From: CAYLGY01 sp964383325
GTDB lineage: Bacteria; Pseudomonadota; Alphaproteobacteria; Rhizobiales; Rhizobiaceae
Length of the DNA: 9,136 nucleotides
Direction: 5' to 3'
Assembly (NCBI GenBank): GCA_964383325.1
Contig: CAYLGY010000098.1
Span: forward strand, 1 to 9,136
Positions within the stretch are counted from its first letter, which is position 1; every line of letters starts with the position of its first letter. The notes beneath the pieces are model-generated. The model searched no databases. It saw nothing but the letters and a program-made list of their open reading frames with translations, and was not told the DNA's origin. Made by a program: the position numbers and the translations under genes. Positions 1-6,874 of this stretch are shown piece after piece.

Positions 1-1363
1 CATCGGAGTCGCCATCCTCCTCGATGGAGAGAGCCATCATCGGCACGGTGTCACCAGCGAGAAAATCCTCCCCTGGGGCGTCCTGAACCTCGACCTCGAT
101 GTTCAGCTGGGCACTGACCTCATCCGTTCCATCGCTCACCGTGATGGTAAAGCTGTCGACCGAACCAGCCGGCGCATCGATATTCGGCGTGTATACGTAC
201 TCGCCATTCGCATCGATCGTCAGCGAACCGTACTGCCCGTTGAAGGGGCCTTCACTGAGCAGATAGGTCGTACCATCGATCTCCACCGAGACGACTTCCA
301 GATCAGTCAGATCGCCACTTGCTGCTTCCGTGATGAAATTGCCTTCGGCGGTTGAACTGACGGTGATCTCTTCAGTTTCGATCAGGTCCGTCGCTGTGAC
401 GGATAGATTGCGGGTCAAGGCTGCCCCGACCGAAATCAGCCCCGGATCCGGGACCAGTGCGGCCCTGTATTCACCGGCAGGAAGATCCTCCAGAGTGACC
501 TGACCATCTGTTCCGCCCAGGCCCAGAACGGTCAGCGACAGAATCCCGTTACCATCGACATCGTTGCCGAGATCGCCTGCCCGAACCCACTCGTCATTCT
601 CGAATCTTTCGATGATGAGCACATAGTCGCTCAGCACACCGATCGACAGAGCGCCACTTATTTCAAGATCAAGGACCGCTTGGTTTGTACCCTCATCAAG
701 ATCAAATTCGACGAGCGGGTGACCTGAACCAATATCCAGGGTCAACAGATTTCCAACATTGAGGCCCAGAAGATCAAATCGACTGGCTTCGTCAATTGAA
801 GGCGTTGCCTCCGGTACGAAGGTAACGGAACTCTCCAGAACTGCGATGTCATCGACATCGTTCAATTCAAAATCGGCATCCGAGTCAGAATCGGCATCTG
901 CGTCCGCATCCGCGTCTGAATCAGAATCGGAGTTGGAATCGTCGGCGCGAGATCTGCCGCTTCCCGCCGCGGCGCCGGCAACCGCCGCCCCGCCTCCCAG
1001 TGCAAGTAGGCCGAGCAGCAGTGGCGACAGGCCCGTCGCCGTGGCCAACTCGTCAACCGAGGCGATCTCGACAAAACTGAAATCTGCAAGTCCGTCGCCA
1101 AACTTGCCCAGCCAGAGGTTCCCATCATCATCTTCGAGAATCAACTGGCTTTCCTGGCCCTCTTCATTGACGTAGAAGTTCTCAATCCGAATAATTTTTC
1201 CGGTTCGAAGATGAAGAACCAGGTCATCTCCGTGGCGTTCAAACTTGAGAATATCTCGAGGATATAGGAACAATTTAACTACGCTCGGGTCCTCCAGCAC
1301 GATCCCATCGGAAGGAGCTCGGGCAGTGGCGCCGGTGAGCTTGTTGGTGATCATTGCGTACAT
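1..1363 (-). CDS. BapA/LapF-type large surface adhesin, N-terminal part (runs off the left edge)
   Basis: The frame stays open for 454 codons from the ATG at 1361-1363 to the window edge. That ATG has a GAGGGG ribosome site 6 bases upstream, which favours it over the ATG three codons later. Residues about 20-105 match the prefix domain of BapA/Bap/LapF-type biofilm adhesins: a PRDILKFERHGDDLVL stretch, then a Lys-Ile-Ile-Arg-Ile-Glu-Asn-Phe strand, then LILEDDDGNLWLG. Residues 111-136 are a Gly/Ala-rich hydrophobic segment, and residues 145-164 are an alternating Ser/Ala-Asp linker. After residue 170 come beta-rich Asp-rich modules; the last complete one carries GSLTIDANGEYVYTP and DSFTITVSDG, typical of VCBS/Ig-like repeats. 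There is no Sec signal, consistent with a C-terminal type I secretion signal lying outside the window. Known members mediate biofilm cohesion at the cell surface. The family is clear; the total length and the exporter cannot be seen. Confidence 0.88.
   Translation of the reverse strand, partial: MYAMITNKLTGATARAPSDGIVLEDPSVVKLFLYPRDILKFERHGDDLVLHLRTGKIIRIENFYVNEEGQESQLILEDDDGNLWLGKFGDGLADFSFVEIASVDELATATGLSPLLLGLLALGGGAAVAGAAAGSGRSRADDSNSDSDSDADADADADSDSDADFELNDVDDIAVLESSVTFVPEATPSIDEASRFDLLGLNVGNLLTLDIGSGHPLVEFDLDEGTNQAVLDLEISGALSIGVLSDYVLIIERFENDEWVRAGDLGNDVDGNGILSLTVLGLGGTDGQVTLEDLPAGEYRAALVPDPGLISVGAALTRNLSVTATDLIETEEITVSSTAEGNFITEAASGDLTDLEVVSVEIDGTTYLLSEGPFNGQYGSLTIDANGEYVYTPNIDAPAGSVDSFTITVSDGTDEVSAQLNIEVEVQDAPGEDFLAGDTVPMMALSIEEDGDSD
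872..931 (-). repeat. Ser-Asp / Ala-Asp dipeptide-coding hexamer repeat
   Basis: Twenty codons (adhesin residues 145-164) alternate Ser or Ala with Asp, giving an imperfect 6-bp periodicity of TCN-GAY and GCN-GAY. It lies between the hydrophobic segment and the first repeat module. The likely role is a stiff acidic, Ca2+-attracting linker. Such low-complexity DNA can change copy number by slippage in 6-bp steps, which keeps the frame. Confidence 0.8.
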
Positions 1364-1467
1364 GATTTTCCCCTCGAGATTCTGGAACGTCAAAAACCGA
1401 ACGACGCTTCGGCTGGCCGCAACCAACACCAAAACGCGACTACACTGCTTACGCGACAACTTCCCCG

Positions 1468-1487
1468 CGCCGCACGACTTGGCGGCG
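1468..1487 (-). repeat. Small GC hairpin upstream of the adhesin
   Basis: CGCCGC and GCGGCG form a perfect 6-bp stem around an 8-base loop, starting about 105 bases upstream of the adhesin ATG. It could be a leader-RNA structure or an operator. It is short enough to occur by chance in GC-rich DNA. Confidence 0.3.
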
Positions 1488-2226
1488 TGAAGTCCACCCA
1501 AGATTTCACTACTTTACAGGTTAGAACAGATTGCTTTTCTGAGAACACAGATCTGGAAGAGTCGCCCAATCGGCACAAACGCTTTAATGTTGATTGAGTC
1601 ATTTCATCACAAGCCCAACAACCCTCTGATAGCCCGCGATTCTGAGGAATGGGACACAATTCAAATGGAAGAAGAATCCCTATCCCGCACTTGCCTTCTT
1701 GCCTTTAGACTCACATTATACTTTCAGGTCTGTCGACTACCTGGCTCGCCAAGCAAAACGTTCCACAAAACCTTGCACGACCTGATTTGCTTGCCCCGCA
1801 AACACAGAGAATCCTTCGGTTTTCCTGCGTTCAATCCGGTCCGGCGCCAAGGGGCATAGGCGTAGATCTCACAAAATTTAACATCGTTAACAAATATTGA
1901 AGATACCGGGATCGTGGCTTTACGCGGCCTGGCGCGTGGGTCGAGCGGTCCTGCCGCCAAAGATTCATCAGAACCGAATCCCCCGGAAAGACGTAGGTTC
2001 GGGAAATGGAGAGCAGCGGTCAGGACGGTGGATGTGCCAAGAATCCCAGATCACCGATCGCAACAGGCCAGCAAAGACAAGGGCAAGCCGGCCCACGAAG
2101 CAATGCCCGATGCCGTCCATGCTGAGGATGTCTCCCGGCCGGAAGGTAAAGGCGGTCGGGCGGGGAGGAACCGTCTTCGCTATACGCGAACTTCTCTGCA
2201 GGGCGAAGGACAGACCAGATCGTTAT

Positions 2227-2248
2227 GGACCTGGAAGGAACAGGTTCC
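2227..2248 (-). terminator. Weak terminator-like hairpin after the hydrolase gene
   Basis: About 35 bases past the hydrolase stop, read on the minus strand, GGAACCTG pairs with CAGGTCC with one bulged A and a 7-base loop. No U-tract follows, so it is at best a weak or factor-assisted terminator. Confidence 0.25.
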
Positions 2249-2282
2249 CATACTGTCGTTGCGCCTTCCCTCTGGCAGGACA

Positions 2283-4274
2283 TCACATCAGGTCGCGACC
2301 GATGGTCCTCTGCCTCTGACGCGTGAAAACCTGCCGGCCATTCTCGAACGCCTCGACGGAGGCGGTAATGATCCAGTCCGTTTCTGTACAGGAAAGCTTC
2401 GAGACCGTCACGGTCTTCACGCTCCAGCCTTGGCGCTCGGTAATGCAGGTCCAGTGACAGGAACCGGTTGCGGAAAGGGGATCGCCTTCGGCAATGGACC
2501 AGACCTCCTCGCAGATCTCGCGCATAGCAAGCCCATTGCCTGGATGGCGGTTGAGTCCCGTATCCTCGAGCGTACGGTAGCGCGTTATGCCATTTGCGAG
2601 GTCACGTTCGACCTTTCGCTCCGTCCGGCCCGGCTCCAGCGCTTCATATTTCGGCAAGGGATCGGGATTGGCAGGCTCCGGGATGTCAATACGGTCATGC
2701 GCCCCGAGAAGCGGCAGGCCGAGTTCGATCGACGCCGGATCCACTGTCAGCGACGCGTCATGGGGTGGCGGCAAGATGATCGGCCAATAGGATGTGGACA
2801 AGGCCAGCCGGAGCCGGTGGCCGGGGGCAATGCGGTAGCCGCAAGCATCGAGAGTGAGGGAAATGTCGATCTCCTCGCCCGGCACCAACCCATGCGGTTC
2901 GGCATTGCCATTGCGATGCGCCAGATTGAGCACGCCGAAGGAAATGCGTGTCGCCGTTCCATCCGGATGCACGTCGACGATCCGCGCACAGAGATTTGCA
3001 AGCGGCGCGTCTGAAGCAACCCGCAGGGCGAGCGCCGGCTGGCCAAGCAGCACGGTCTCGTGCTCCAGAGGCGCGGTCTCGAAGATCAGCGAACCTGCAT
3101 CATCAATCCGCTGGTCGCCAGGCAGTTCCGCATCCGGCTTGAGGGTAAACCATTCTCCGGCGGCCGTGCCGGTATCCAGTGGCGAACGAAGCAACAGCCT
3201 GCCCTGCGCCGGCGCATCCGGCGCCTGAGCGAGACGGCCATCCCCACCAACGCGCAGTGCCAGCATTTCGGGCGCCTGCCATTCCCGGCAGGCGACCCAG
3301 TAGCCCGGATCGCGGTCTCGCCAGCGTTGCGGCCTCGGCCCATCGAGTATGAAGGCTCGCATGGCTGGCAGTTCCTCGCCCTCCTCTTCGCGCAGCCAGC
3401 GATTCCACCAGGCAATGGCCTCGGCGTGAAAATCGGCGCGGGGCTTCGGGTAGGCAAAATGCGGATATTTGTGGATCCAGGGACCGACGATGGCCTTTGC
3501 CCTGTGCGGCATGCCTTGCACAGCCTTGAATGGCGTGTTGCGGTACCCGTCGGCCCAGCCGGCAATGACCAGGGCCGGAACCGGAAAACTCTCGAAATCC
3601 TCGCAGATGGAACCGTGACGCCAGAAATCGTCGCGGCGCTGATGACTCAGCCATTCCTCCATGAAGAAGGGTTCCTGATCGAGTCTCTCCAGCCACATTT
3701 CCCGCCACCTCTCGCCGACAAGTTTCGGGTCCGGGGAACGCGACTGATAGGCAAGCATGGTCGCTGCCCATGAGAGCTGCGCGGAGAGATGCGTGCCGTT
3801 CTTGTAGTGAATATCATCATTGTACCGGTCGACCGTCGAAGCGATGGAGATCACGGCCTTCAACGCCGGCGGCTTCAACGCTGCAACCTGCAGGGCATTG
3901 AACCCGCCCCAGGAAATGCCCATCATGCCCACATTGCCATTCGACCAGGGCTGGCGAGCGATCCATTCGACCACCTCACAGGCATCGGACAGTTCGCGCG
4001 GCGTATATTCGCCGTCGATGACCCCCTCCGATTCTCCCGAGCCGCGAATGTCGACGCGAACGCCGGCAATTCCCGCCGAAGCGAAGACGGGATAGGTGGA
4101 TTCGTCACGCGGCGCCGTGCCGTTTCGCTTGCGATAGGGAAGAAACTCGAGCACGGCAGGGACGCGTACTGTGCTCGCGGCTTCCGGCATCCAGATGCGG
4201 GCAGCAAGACGGGTCCCGTCGCCAAGGGTAATCCACTCATTCTCCAGTACTGAAAACTTCTTCTGGTCGTTCAC
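2283..4274 (-). CDS. CocE/NonD-family serine hydrolase (peptidase S15 type), cytoplasmic
   Basis: This 663-residue alpha/beta-hydrolase should cleave an ester or amide bond; the family includes cocaine esterase, X-Pro dipeptidyl-peptidases and acylases. Visible features are Tyr47 in FLPYRKRNG (the oxyanion-hole Tyr position of CocE), the family signature DIRGSGESEG at 75-84, the nucleophile Ser121 in GISWGG, Asp242 in GWADGYRN and His268 in GPWIHKYPH. The order and spacing of the triad fit CocE. The catalytic domain with its helical cap spans about 10-295, followed by a beta-rich X-Pro C-terminal domain to about 550. A further tail of about 100 residues, including GDPLSATGS, makes it longer than CocE (574 aa). 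No signal peptide is seen. The start is GTG with GAGGG six bases upstream. It lies 82 bp after the binding-protein gene on the same strand, probably one transcription unit. The substrate cannot be read from sequence; a peptide derivative is inferred from context. Confidence 0.93.
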   Translation of the reverse strand: MNDQKKFSVLENEWITLGDGTRLAARIWMPEAASTVRVPAVLEFLPYRKRNGTAPRDESTYPVFASAGIAGVRVDIRGSGESEGVIDGEYTPRELSDACEVVEWIARQPWSNGNVGMMGISWGGFNALQVAALKPPALKAVISIASTVDRYNDDIHYKNGTHLSAQLSWAATMLAYQSRSPDPKLVGERWREMWLERLDQEPFFMEEWLSHQRRDDFWRHGSICEDFESFPVPALVIAGWADGYRNTPFKAVQGMPHRAKAIVGPWIHKYPHFAYPKPRADFHAEAIAWWNRWLREEEGEELPAMRAFILDGPRPQRWRDRDPGYWVACREWQAPEMLALRVGGDGRLAQAPDAPAQGRLLLRSPLDTGTAAGEWFTLKPDAELPGDQRIDDAGSLIFETAPLEHETVLLGQPALALRVASDAPLANLCARIVDVHPDGTATRISFGVLNLAHRNGNAEPHGLVPGEEIDISLTLDACGYRIAPGHRLRLALSTSYWPIILPPPHDASLTVDPASIELGLPLLGAHDRIDIPEPANPDPLPKYEALEPGRTERKVERDLANGITRYRTLEDTGLNRHPGNGLAMREICEEVWSIAEGDPLSATGSCHWTCITERQGWSVKTVTVSKLSCTETDWIITASVEAFENGRQVFTRQRQRTIGRDLM

Positions 4275-4302
4275 TTCAAACCCTCATCCGCAGGAAGACG
4301 CT

Positions 4303-4326
4303 GCCGCTCCCGCAGTGGGGAGCGGC
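4303..4326 (-). terminator. Perfect 9-bp intergenic stem-loop between binding-protein and hydrolase genes
   Basis: GCCGCTCCC and GGGAGCGGC pair perfectly around a 6-base loop, in the 82-bp gap between the binding-protein stop and the hydrolase GTG. No run of U follows on the minus strand. It is therefore better read as a partial terminator or an mRNA-stabilising 3' structure, as is known downstream of other ABC binding-protein genes (malE type). It would give more binding protein than hydrolase from one transcript (inference). Confidence 0.6.
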
Positions 4327-4356
4327 CGAGATTCGCATAACGTATCTCCGGCTTTC

Positions 4357-5922
4357 CTATGACTCGAGCCAGACGCGGCTGGCGATCTTGCCGTTGGAAA
4401 TGTCATTGCCGATATCGTGCACGAAGCCTTTCATCCGCGCACTGCACGCATTGACGTAATCGTTGAATACAGGAAGGATGAGCCCACCCTCGTCGCGCAC
4501 GATCAAAGCCATGCGGCGGTAGAGATCGCGGCGCTTTTCCTCATCCAGTTCCGCACGCGCCTGCACGACCATCTCATCGAAATCCGGACGCATGAAGCGG
4601 GTGTCGTTCCAGTCCGCATCCGTGACATAGGAGGTGGAATAGCGCGAATCCTGGGTCGGCCGGCCGCCCCAGTACGATGCGCAGAAGGGCTGCACGTTCC
4701 ACACCTCGGTCCAGTAACCGTCGGCTGGCTCCCTGCTGACCTCGATCGGGATCCCTGCCTCGGCTGCACTCTGCTGGAAGAGCAGGGCTGCGTCCACCGC
4801 GCCTGGGAAAGCCGCTTCCGACGTACGCAGCAGGATTGGCTGATCGTGCCCCGACTTCTTGTAGTAGAAGGCAGCCTGCTCCGGATCGTAGACCCGCTGC
4901 TCGATATCGGTCGGGGCATAGGCATAGTTTTCGTTGACCGGATAATCATTGCCGAGCGTGCCGAACCCATGGAGGATCTGATTGAGAATCGCCTCCCGGT
5001 CGACTGCAAGCTTCAGCGCCATGCGCAGGTCGTTATTGTCGAAGGGCGGCGTGTTGCAGTGCATCAGGAATGAATAGAAGCCCTTGCCCGATGTCTGCAG
5101 GATCTCCACATTGCCCGCATTCTGCAAAAGGCTGACCGTCTTCGGTTCCACGGAATTGATGAAATGGACCTGGTCGGACATCAGCGCCGTCATGCGCGCG
5201 GTCGCATCGTTCATGACCAGGATCTCGAAACTGTCTACCCAGCCGCGATCATCGCGCCAGTCATTTTCGTTCTTCTCGAAAGTGGCGCGCAAGCCCGGTT
5301 CGAAGCTGGTCAGCTTGTACGGCCCGGTGCCGATTGCCGCATTCGGATCGTCCAGCCCGCCATTCGGCTGGATCTGCAGGTGATAATCCGTAAGGAGAAG
5401 CGGCAGGTCCGCATTGCCCTCCTTCGTCGTGATAACGAGGTCGCCGCCGCTTTCCTCGATGCGTTCGATTGCCCCCAGCAGGCCGAGCGCGCCCGACTGC
5501 GACTTGTCGTCGGCATGACGGCGCAGGGTCGCGACCACATCGGCCACCGTCATCGGGCTGCCGTCATGGAAGGAGACGCCCTTGCGGATCTTGAACGTCC
5601 AGACCTTTGCATCGGCGGATGCAGACCAGGATTCGGCAAGATTGGGCAAGGCCTCACCGGTTTCCGGATGCGATTCGACCAGCGTGTCCCCCCAGCTGTG
5701 GGCAATCGTGAATGCCACGGTCGCACTTGCCAGCGCCGGATCGAGCGTATCGGCCGATGCGCCCCCGCCAATTCCGAGCTTCAGGTGACCGCCTCGCTTT
5801 GGCGCCTGCGCCCTGGCCGGGCGAAGACCGAAAGCCGTCACGGAAAGAAGCGCACTACTACCTTGTACGAAACCGCGACGGGAAAGCGTGAGTCCGGAGT
5901 ATCTCTTGCGAAGACCAAACAT
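4357..5922 (-). CDS. Tat-exported ABC solute-binding protein, family 5 (peptide/nickel type)
   Basis: This 521-residue periplasmic protein should bind an oligopeptide or similar solute and deliver it to an ABC importer. The chosen ATG at 5920-5922 has AGAGGAG 8 bases upstream; ATGs further upstream lack one. The N-terminus carries the twin-arginine motif SRRGFV at 14-19, a hydrophobic stretch at 22-33 and a likely cleavage after Ala38 (ARA|QA), so it should be exported folded by Tat. The mature part follows the SBP_bac_5 pattern: RGGHLKLGIGG, TLDPALAS, an LPNLAESWSAS segment, the family hallmark VSFHDGSPMTVADVVATLRR, and GTGPYKLTSFEPG. The C-terminal half has LRMALKLAVDREAIL and LYRRMALIVRDEGGLILP. 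Length is normal for the family. No permease or ATPase gene accompanies it; the next gene is the hydrolase. The ligand is unknown; dipeptides or oligopeptides are the default expectation for DppA/OppA relatives. Confidence 0.93.
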   Translation of the reverse strand: MFGLRKRYSGLTLSRRGFVQGSSALLSVTAFGLRPARAQAPKRGGHLKLGIGGGASADTLDPALASATVAFTIAHSWGDTLVESHPETGEALPNLAESWSASADAKVWTFKIRKGVSFHDGSPMTVADVVATLRRHADDKSQSGALGLLGAIERIEESGGDLVITTKEGNADLPLLLTDYHLQIQPNGGLDDPNAAIGTGPYKLTSFEPGLRATFEKNENDWRDDRGWVDSFEILVMNDATARMTALMSDQVHFINSVEPKTVSLLQNAGNVEILQTSGKGFYSFLMHCNTPPFDNNDLRMALKLAVDREAILNQILHGFGTLGNDYPVNENYAYAPTDIEQRVYDPEQAAFYYKKSGHDQPILLRTSEAAFPGAVDAALLFQQSAAEAGIPIEVSREPADGYWTEVWNVQPFCASYWGGRPTQDSRYSTSYVTDADWNDTRFMRPDFDEMVVQARAELDEEKRRDLYRRMALIVRDEGGLILPVFNDYVNACSARMKGFVHDIGNDISNGKIASRVWLES

Positions 5923-5930
5923 GTAACCCG

Positions 5931-5937
5931 CTCCTCT
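5931..5937 (-). promoter_or_regulatory. Ribosome binding site that decides the binding-protein start
   Basis: AGAGGAG on the minus strand lies 8 bases before the ATG at 5920-5922. It favours this start over the in-frame ATGs at 5952 and 5964, which have no purine-rich site. The shorter form also places the twin-arginine motif at residue 14, the usual distance for Tat signals. Confidence 0.75.
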
Positions 5938-5952
5938 AGCTTGTTTTCTCAT

Positions 5953-5971
5953 GATCTGAACCAATCAGATC
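5953..5971. promoter_or_regulatory. Perfect 7-5-7 inverted repeat, candidate operator
   Basis: GATCTGA and TCAGATC flank a 5-base spacer in the divergent region, about 30 bp upstream of the binding-protein ATG. Dyad symmetry of this size suits a dimeric helix-turn-helix protein. Its place within the expected promoter or leader of the minus-strand unit suggests repression or control of the binding-protein/hydrolase genes by the adjacent XRE regulator (inference). Confidence 0.6.
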
Positions 5972-5991
5972 CACATGTTCAAGTTCACGAC

Positions 5992-6019
5992 TTGACGCGC
6001 CTTTACGCTGGTTTACGCT
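5992..6019 (+). promoter_or_regulatory. Candidate sigma70-type promoter of the XRE regulator
   Basis: TTGACG at 5992-5997 and TACGCT at 6014-6019 are separated by 16 bases, giving a predicted transcript start near 6026 and a leader of about 24 bases before the regulator ATG. The -35 box is close to consensus; the -10 box is weaker. Confidence 0.5.
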
Positions 6020-6021
6020 AG
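5992..6021 (+). repeat. Three tandem 10-bp iterons over the regulator promoter
   Basis: Decamers begin at 5992, 6002 and 6012. The second and third differ at one base (TTTACGCTGG and TTTACGCTAG); the first shares the TT-ACGC core (TTGACGCGCC). The exact 10-bp period puts the copies on the same DNA face, and they overlap both promoter boxes. This looks like an autoregulatory operator array (inference). Confidence 0.55.
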
Positions 6022-6049
6022 ACAGACCGAAGGGAACGAGGGGAAAGCA

Positions 6050-6859
6050 ATGGCCGAAGAAGGGCAACGTAATTTCGCGCACAACCTGCGCGAGGCTTGC
6101 AGCACGCGCACCTCCATCTCCGAAGTATGCCGCGAAATCGGTTTCAACCGCCAACAGTTCAACCGCTACATCAATGGACAAGCGCTCCCCTCTGCGCACA
6201 ACCGGTTGAGGATTGCCCAGTTTTTCGACATTCCGCCCGAAGATTTCGAATTGCCGCGAGAGGCCTTCCGAAAGAGGCTGGCGCCCCGAAGCAGGCATGA
6301 TGATCCGGACACGCTGATGGAAGCCTACCCCGGAGACCTGTCCGTGCTGCAGCGCTATCTGGGCTTTTACCAGAGCTATCATCTTTCAATGTCCTGGCGC
6401 GGACGCGTTGTATGCGGTTGCGCCCACCTCCGGATTCGGGACGCGCAAGTGCGGGTTACCTCGCGTGAGCGCATCACGGAGGCTGAAACCGGGATCAGCA
6501 TGCATTCTCGCTATATCGGGCTTGTCTCTTGCCAGCGCGACCGCATCTTCATCACGGAACGCACGACCGGGGAGAATACAACCCTCGGCCACACGATCCT
6601 GATGCCATTCGAACTGCATCAGCGCCTGTATCTGCGCGGCGTGACCATGGGCGTCTCGTGGCGCACGCAAAACATGCCCTATGCCGCCCGCACGATCTGG
6701 CGCTATTTCGGACAGGACGCTGACCGTAGGGCTTTGCTTGCCCGCTGCGGTGTATACAGGCTGGATGAGGGCAGTTTGCCCGCGCCGGTGAGGCGTTACT
6801 TGTCTTCATCCGAATCCAGGCTGGTAACGGTCCCGCCCGCAGCAGACGACGATGGCTAG
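6050..6859 (+). CDS. XRE-type helix-turn-helix transcriptional regulator with unassigned C-terminal domain
   Basis: This 269-residue protein is a likely DNA-binding regulator of the divergent binding-protein/hydrolase genes. The N-terminal residues 9-60 form a Cro/XRE-like helix-turn-helix: SISEVCREIGFNRQQFNRYI is the core, followed by NGQALPS and NRLRIAQFFDI, the typical helices 4 and 5. Residues about 95-245 form a second domain with mixed strands and helices that I do not recognise as a named family; it may sense a ligand or mediate dimerisation. It has several Cys (for example in VVCGCAH). The tail ends in an acidic AADDDG. The ATG has GAGGGG 6 bases upstream. It is transcribed away from the binding-protein gene, with 127 bp between the two starts containing a dyad and iterons. 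It ends 15 bp from the convergent receptor-like gene. Confidence 0.85.
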   Translation: MAEEGQRNFAHNLREACSTRTSISEVCREIGFNRQQFNRYINGQALPSAHNRLRIAQFFDIPPEDFELPREAFRKRLAPRSRHDDPDTLMEAYPGDLSVLQRYLGFYQSYHLSMSWRGRVVCGCAHLRIRDAQVRVTSRERITEAETGISMHSRYIGLVSCQRDRIFITERTTGENTTLGHTILMPFELHQRLYLRGVTMGVSWRTQNMPYAARTIWRYFGQDADRRALLARCGVYRLDEGSLPAPVRRYLSSSESRLVTVPPAADDDG

Positions 6860-6874
6860 AGAGTGGAGCCGGAC

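Larger units (their letters stand above)
1364..2282. other. Long intergenic region without a convincing gene
   Basis: This stretch lies between the adhesin start and the hydrolase stop, both on the minus strand. I read all frames. The open frames are short, have no good ribosome site and show Cys/Arg/Pro-rich translations typical of non-coding frames. The part at about 1500-1720 is visibly richer in A/T, as expected for a promoter region, but no -35/-10 pair for the adhesin is persuasive. A short 5-3-5 inverted repeat (TTAAC/GTTAA) sits at 1878-1890. The part at about 1920-2282 is GC-rich like coding DNA yet has no coherent frame, so it may hold decayed gene remnants. Confidence 0.6.

Noticed and set aside
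759..1175. A plus-strand frame with a Ser-Glu/Ser-Ala repeat
   Set aside because: It is the complementary reading of the adhesin's Ser/Ala-Asp repeat, while the adhesin frame has a recognisable prefix domain and an RBS.
1390..1859. Short open frames on both strands (about 80-90 codons) between the adhesin and the hydrolase
   Set aside because: They overlap each other, have no ribosome site and read as random sequence.
2020..2286. A minus-strand frame with a GTG start overlapping the hydrolase stop, suggesting translational coupling
   Set aside because: The overlap is attractive, but the 88-residue product is rich in Pro, Arg and Cys, with no domain, and it ends without relation to any following gene.
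1914..3014. A long plus-strand open frame (366 codons) opposite the hydrolase
   Set aside because: Its translation is Arg/Gly/Pro-rich with no domain. It is the antisense of a GC-rich gene with clear catalytic motifs on the minus strand.
5923..5964. Longer start of the binding protein at 5964
   Set aside because: No ribosome site precedes it, whereas AGAGGAG stands 8 bases before the ATG at 5920-5922. The extension would also overlap the inverted repeat.
5164..6021. A long plus-strand open frame (285 codons) opposite the binding-protein gene
   Set aside because: It mirrors the codon pattern of the real minus-strand gene, lacks any recognisable domain and would run through the control region.
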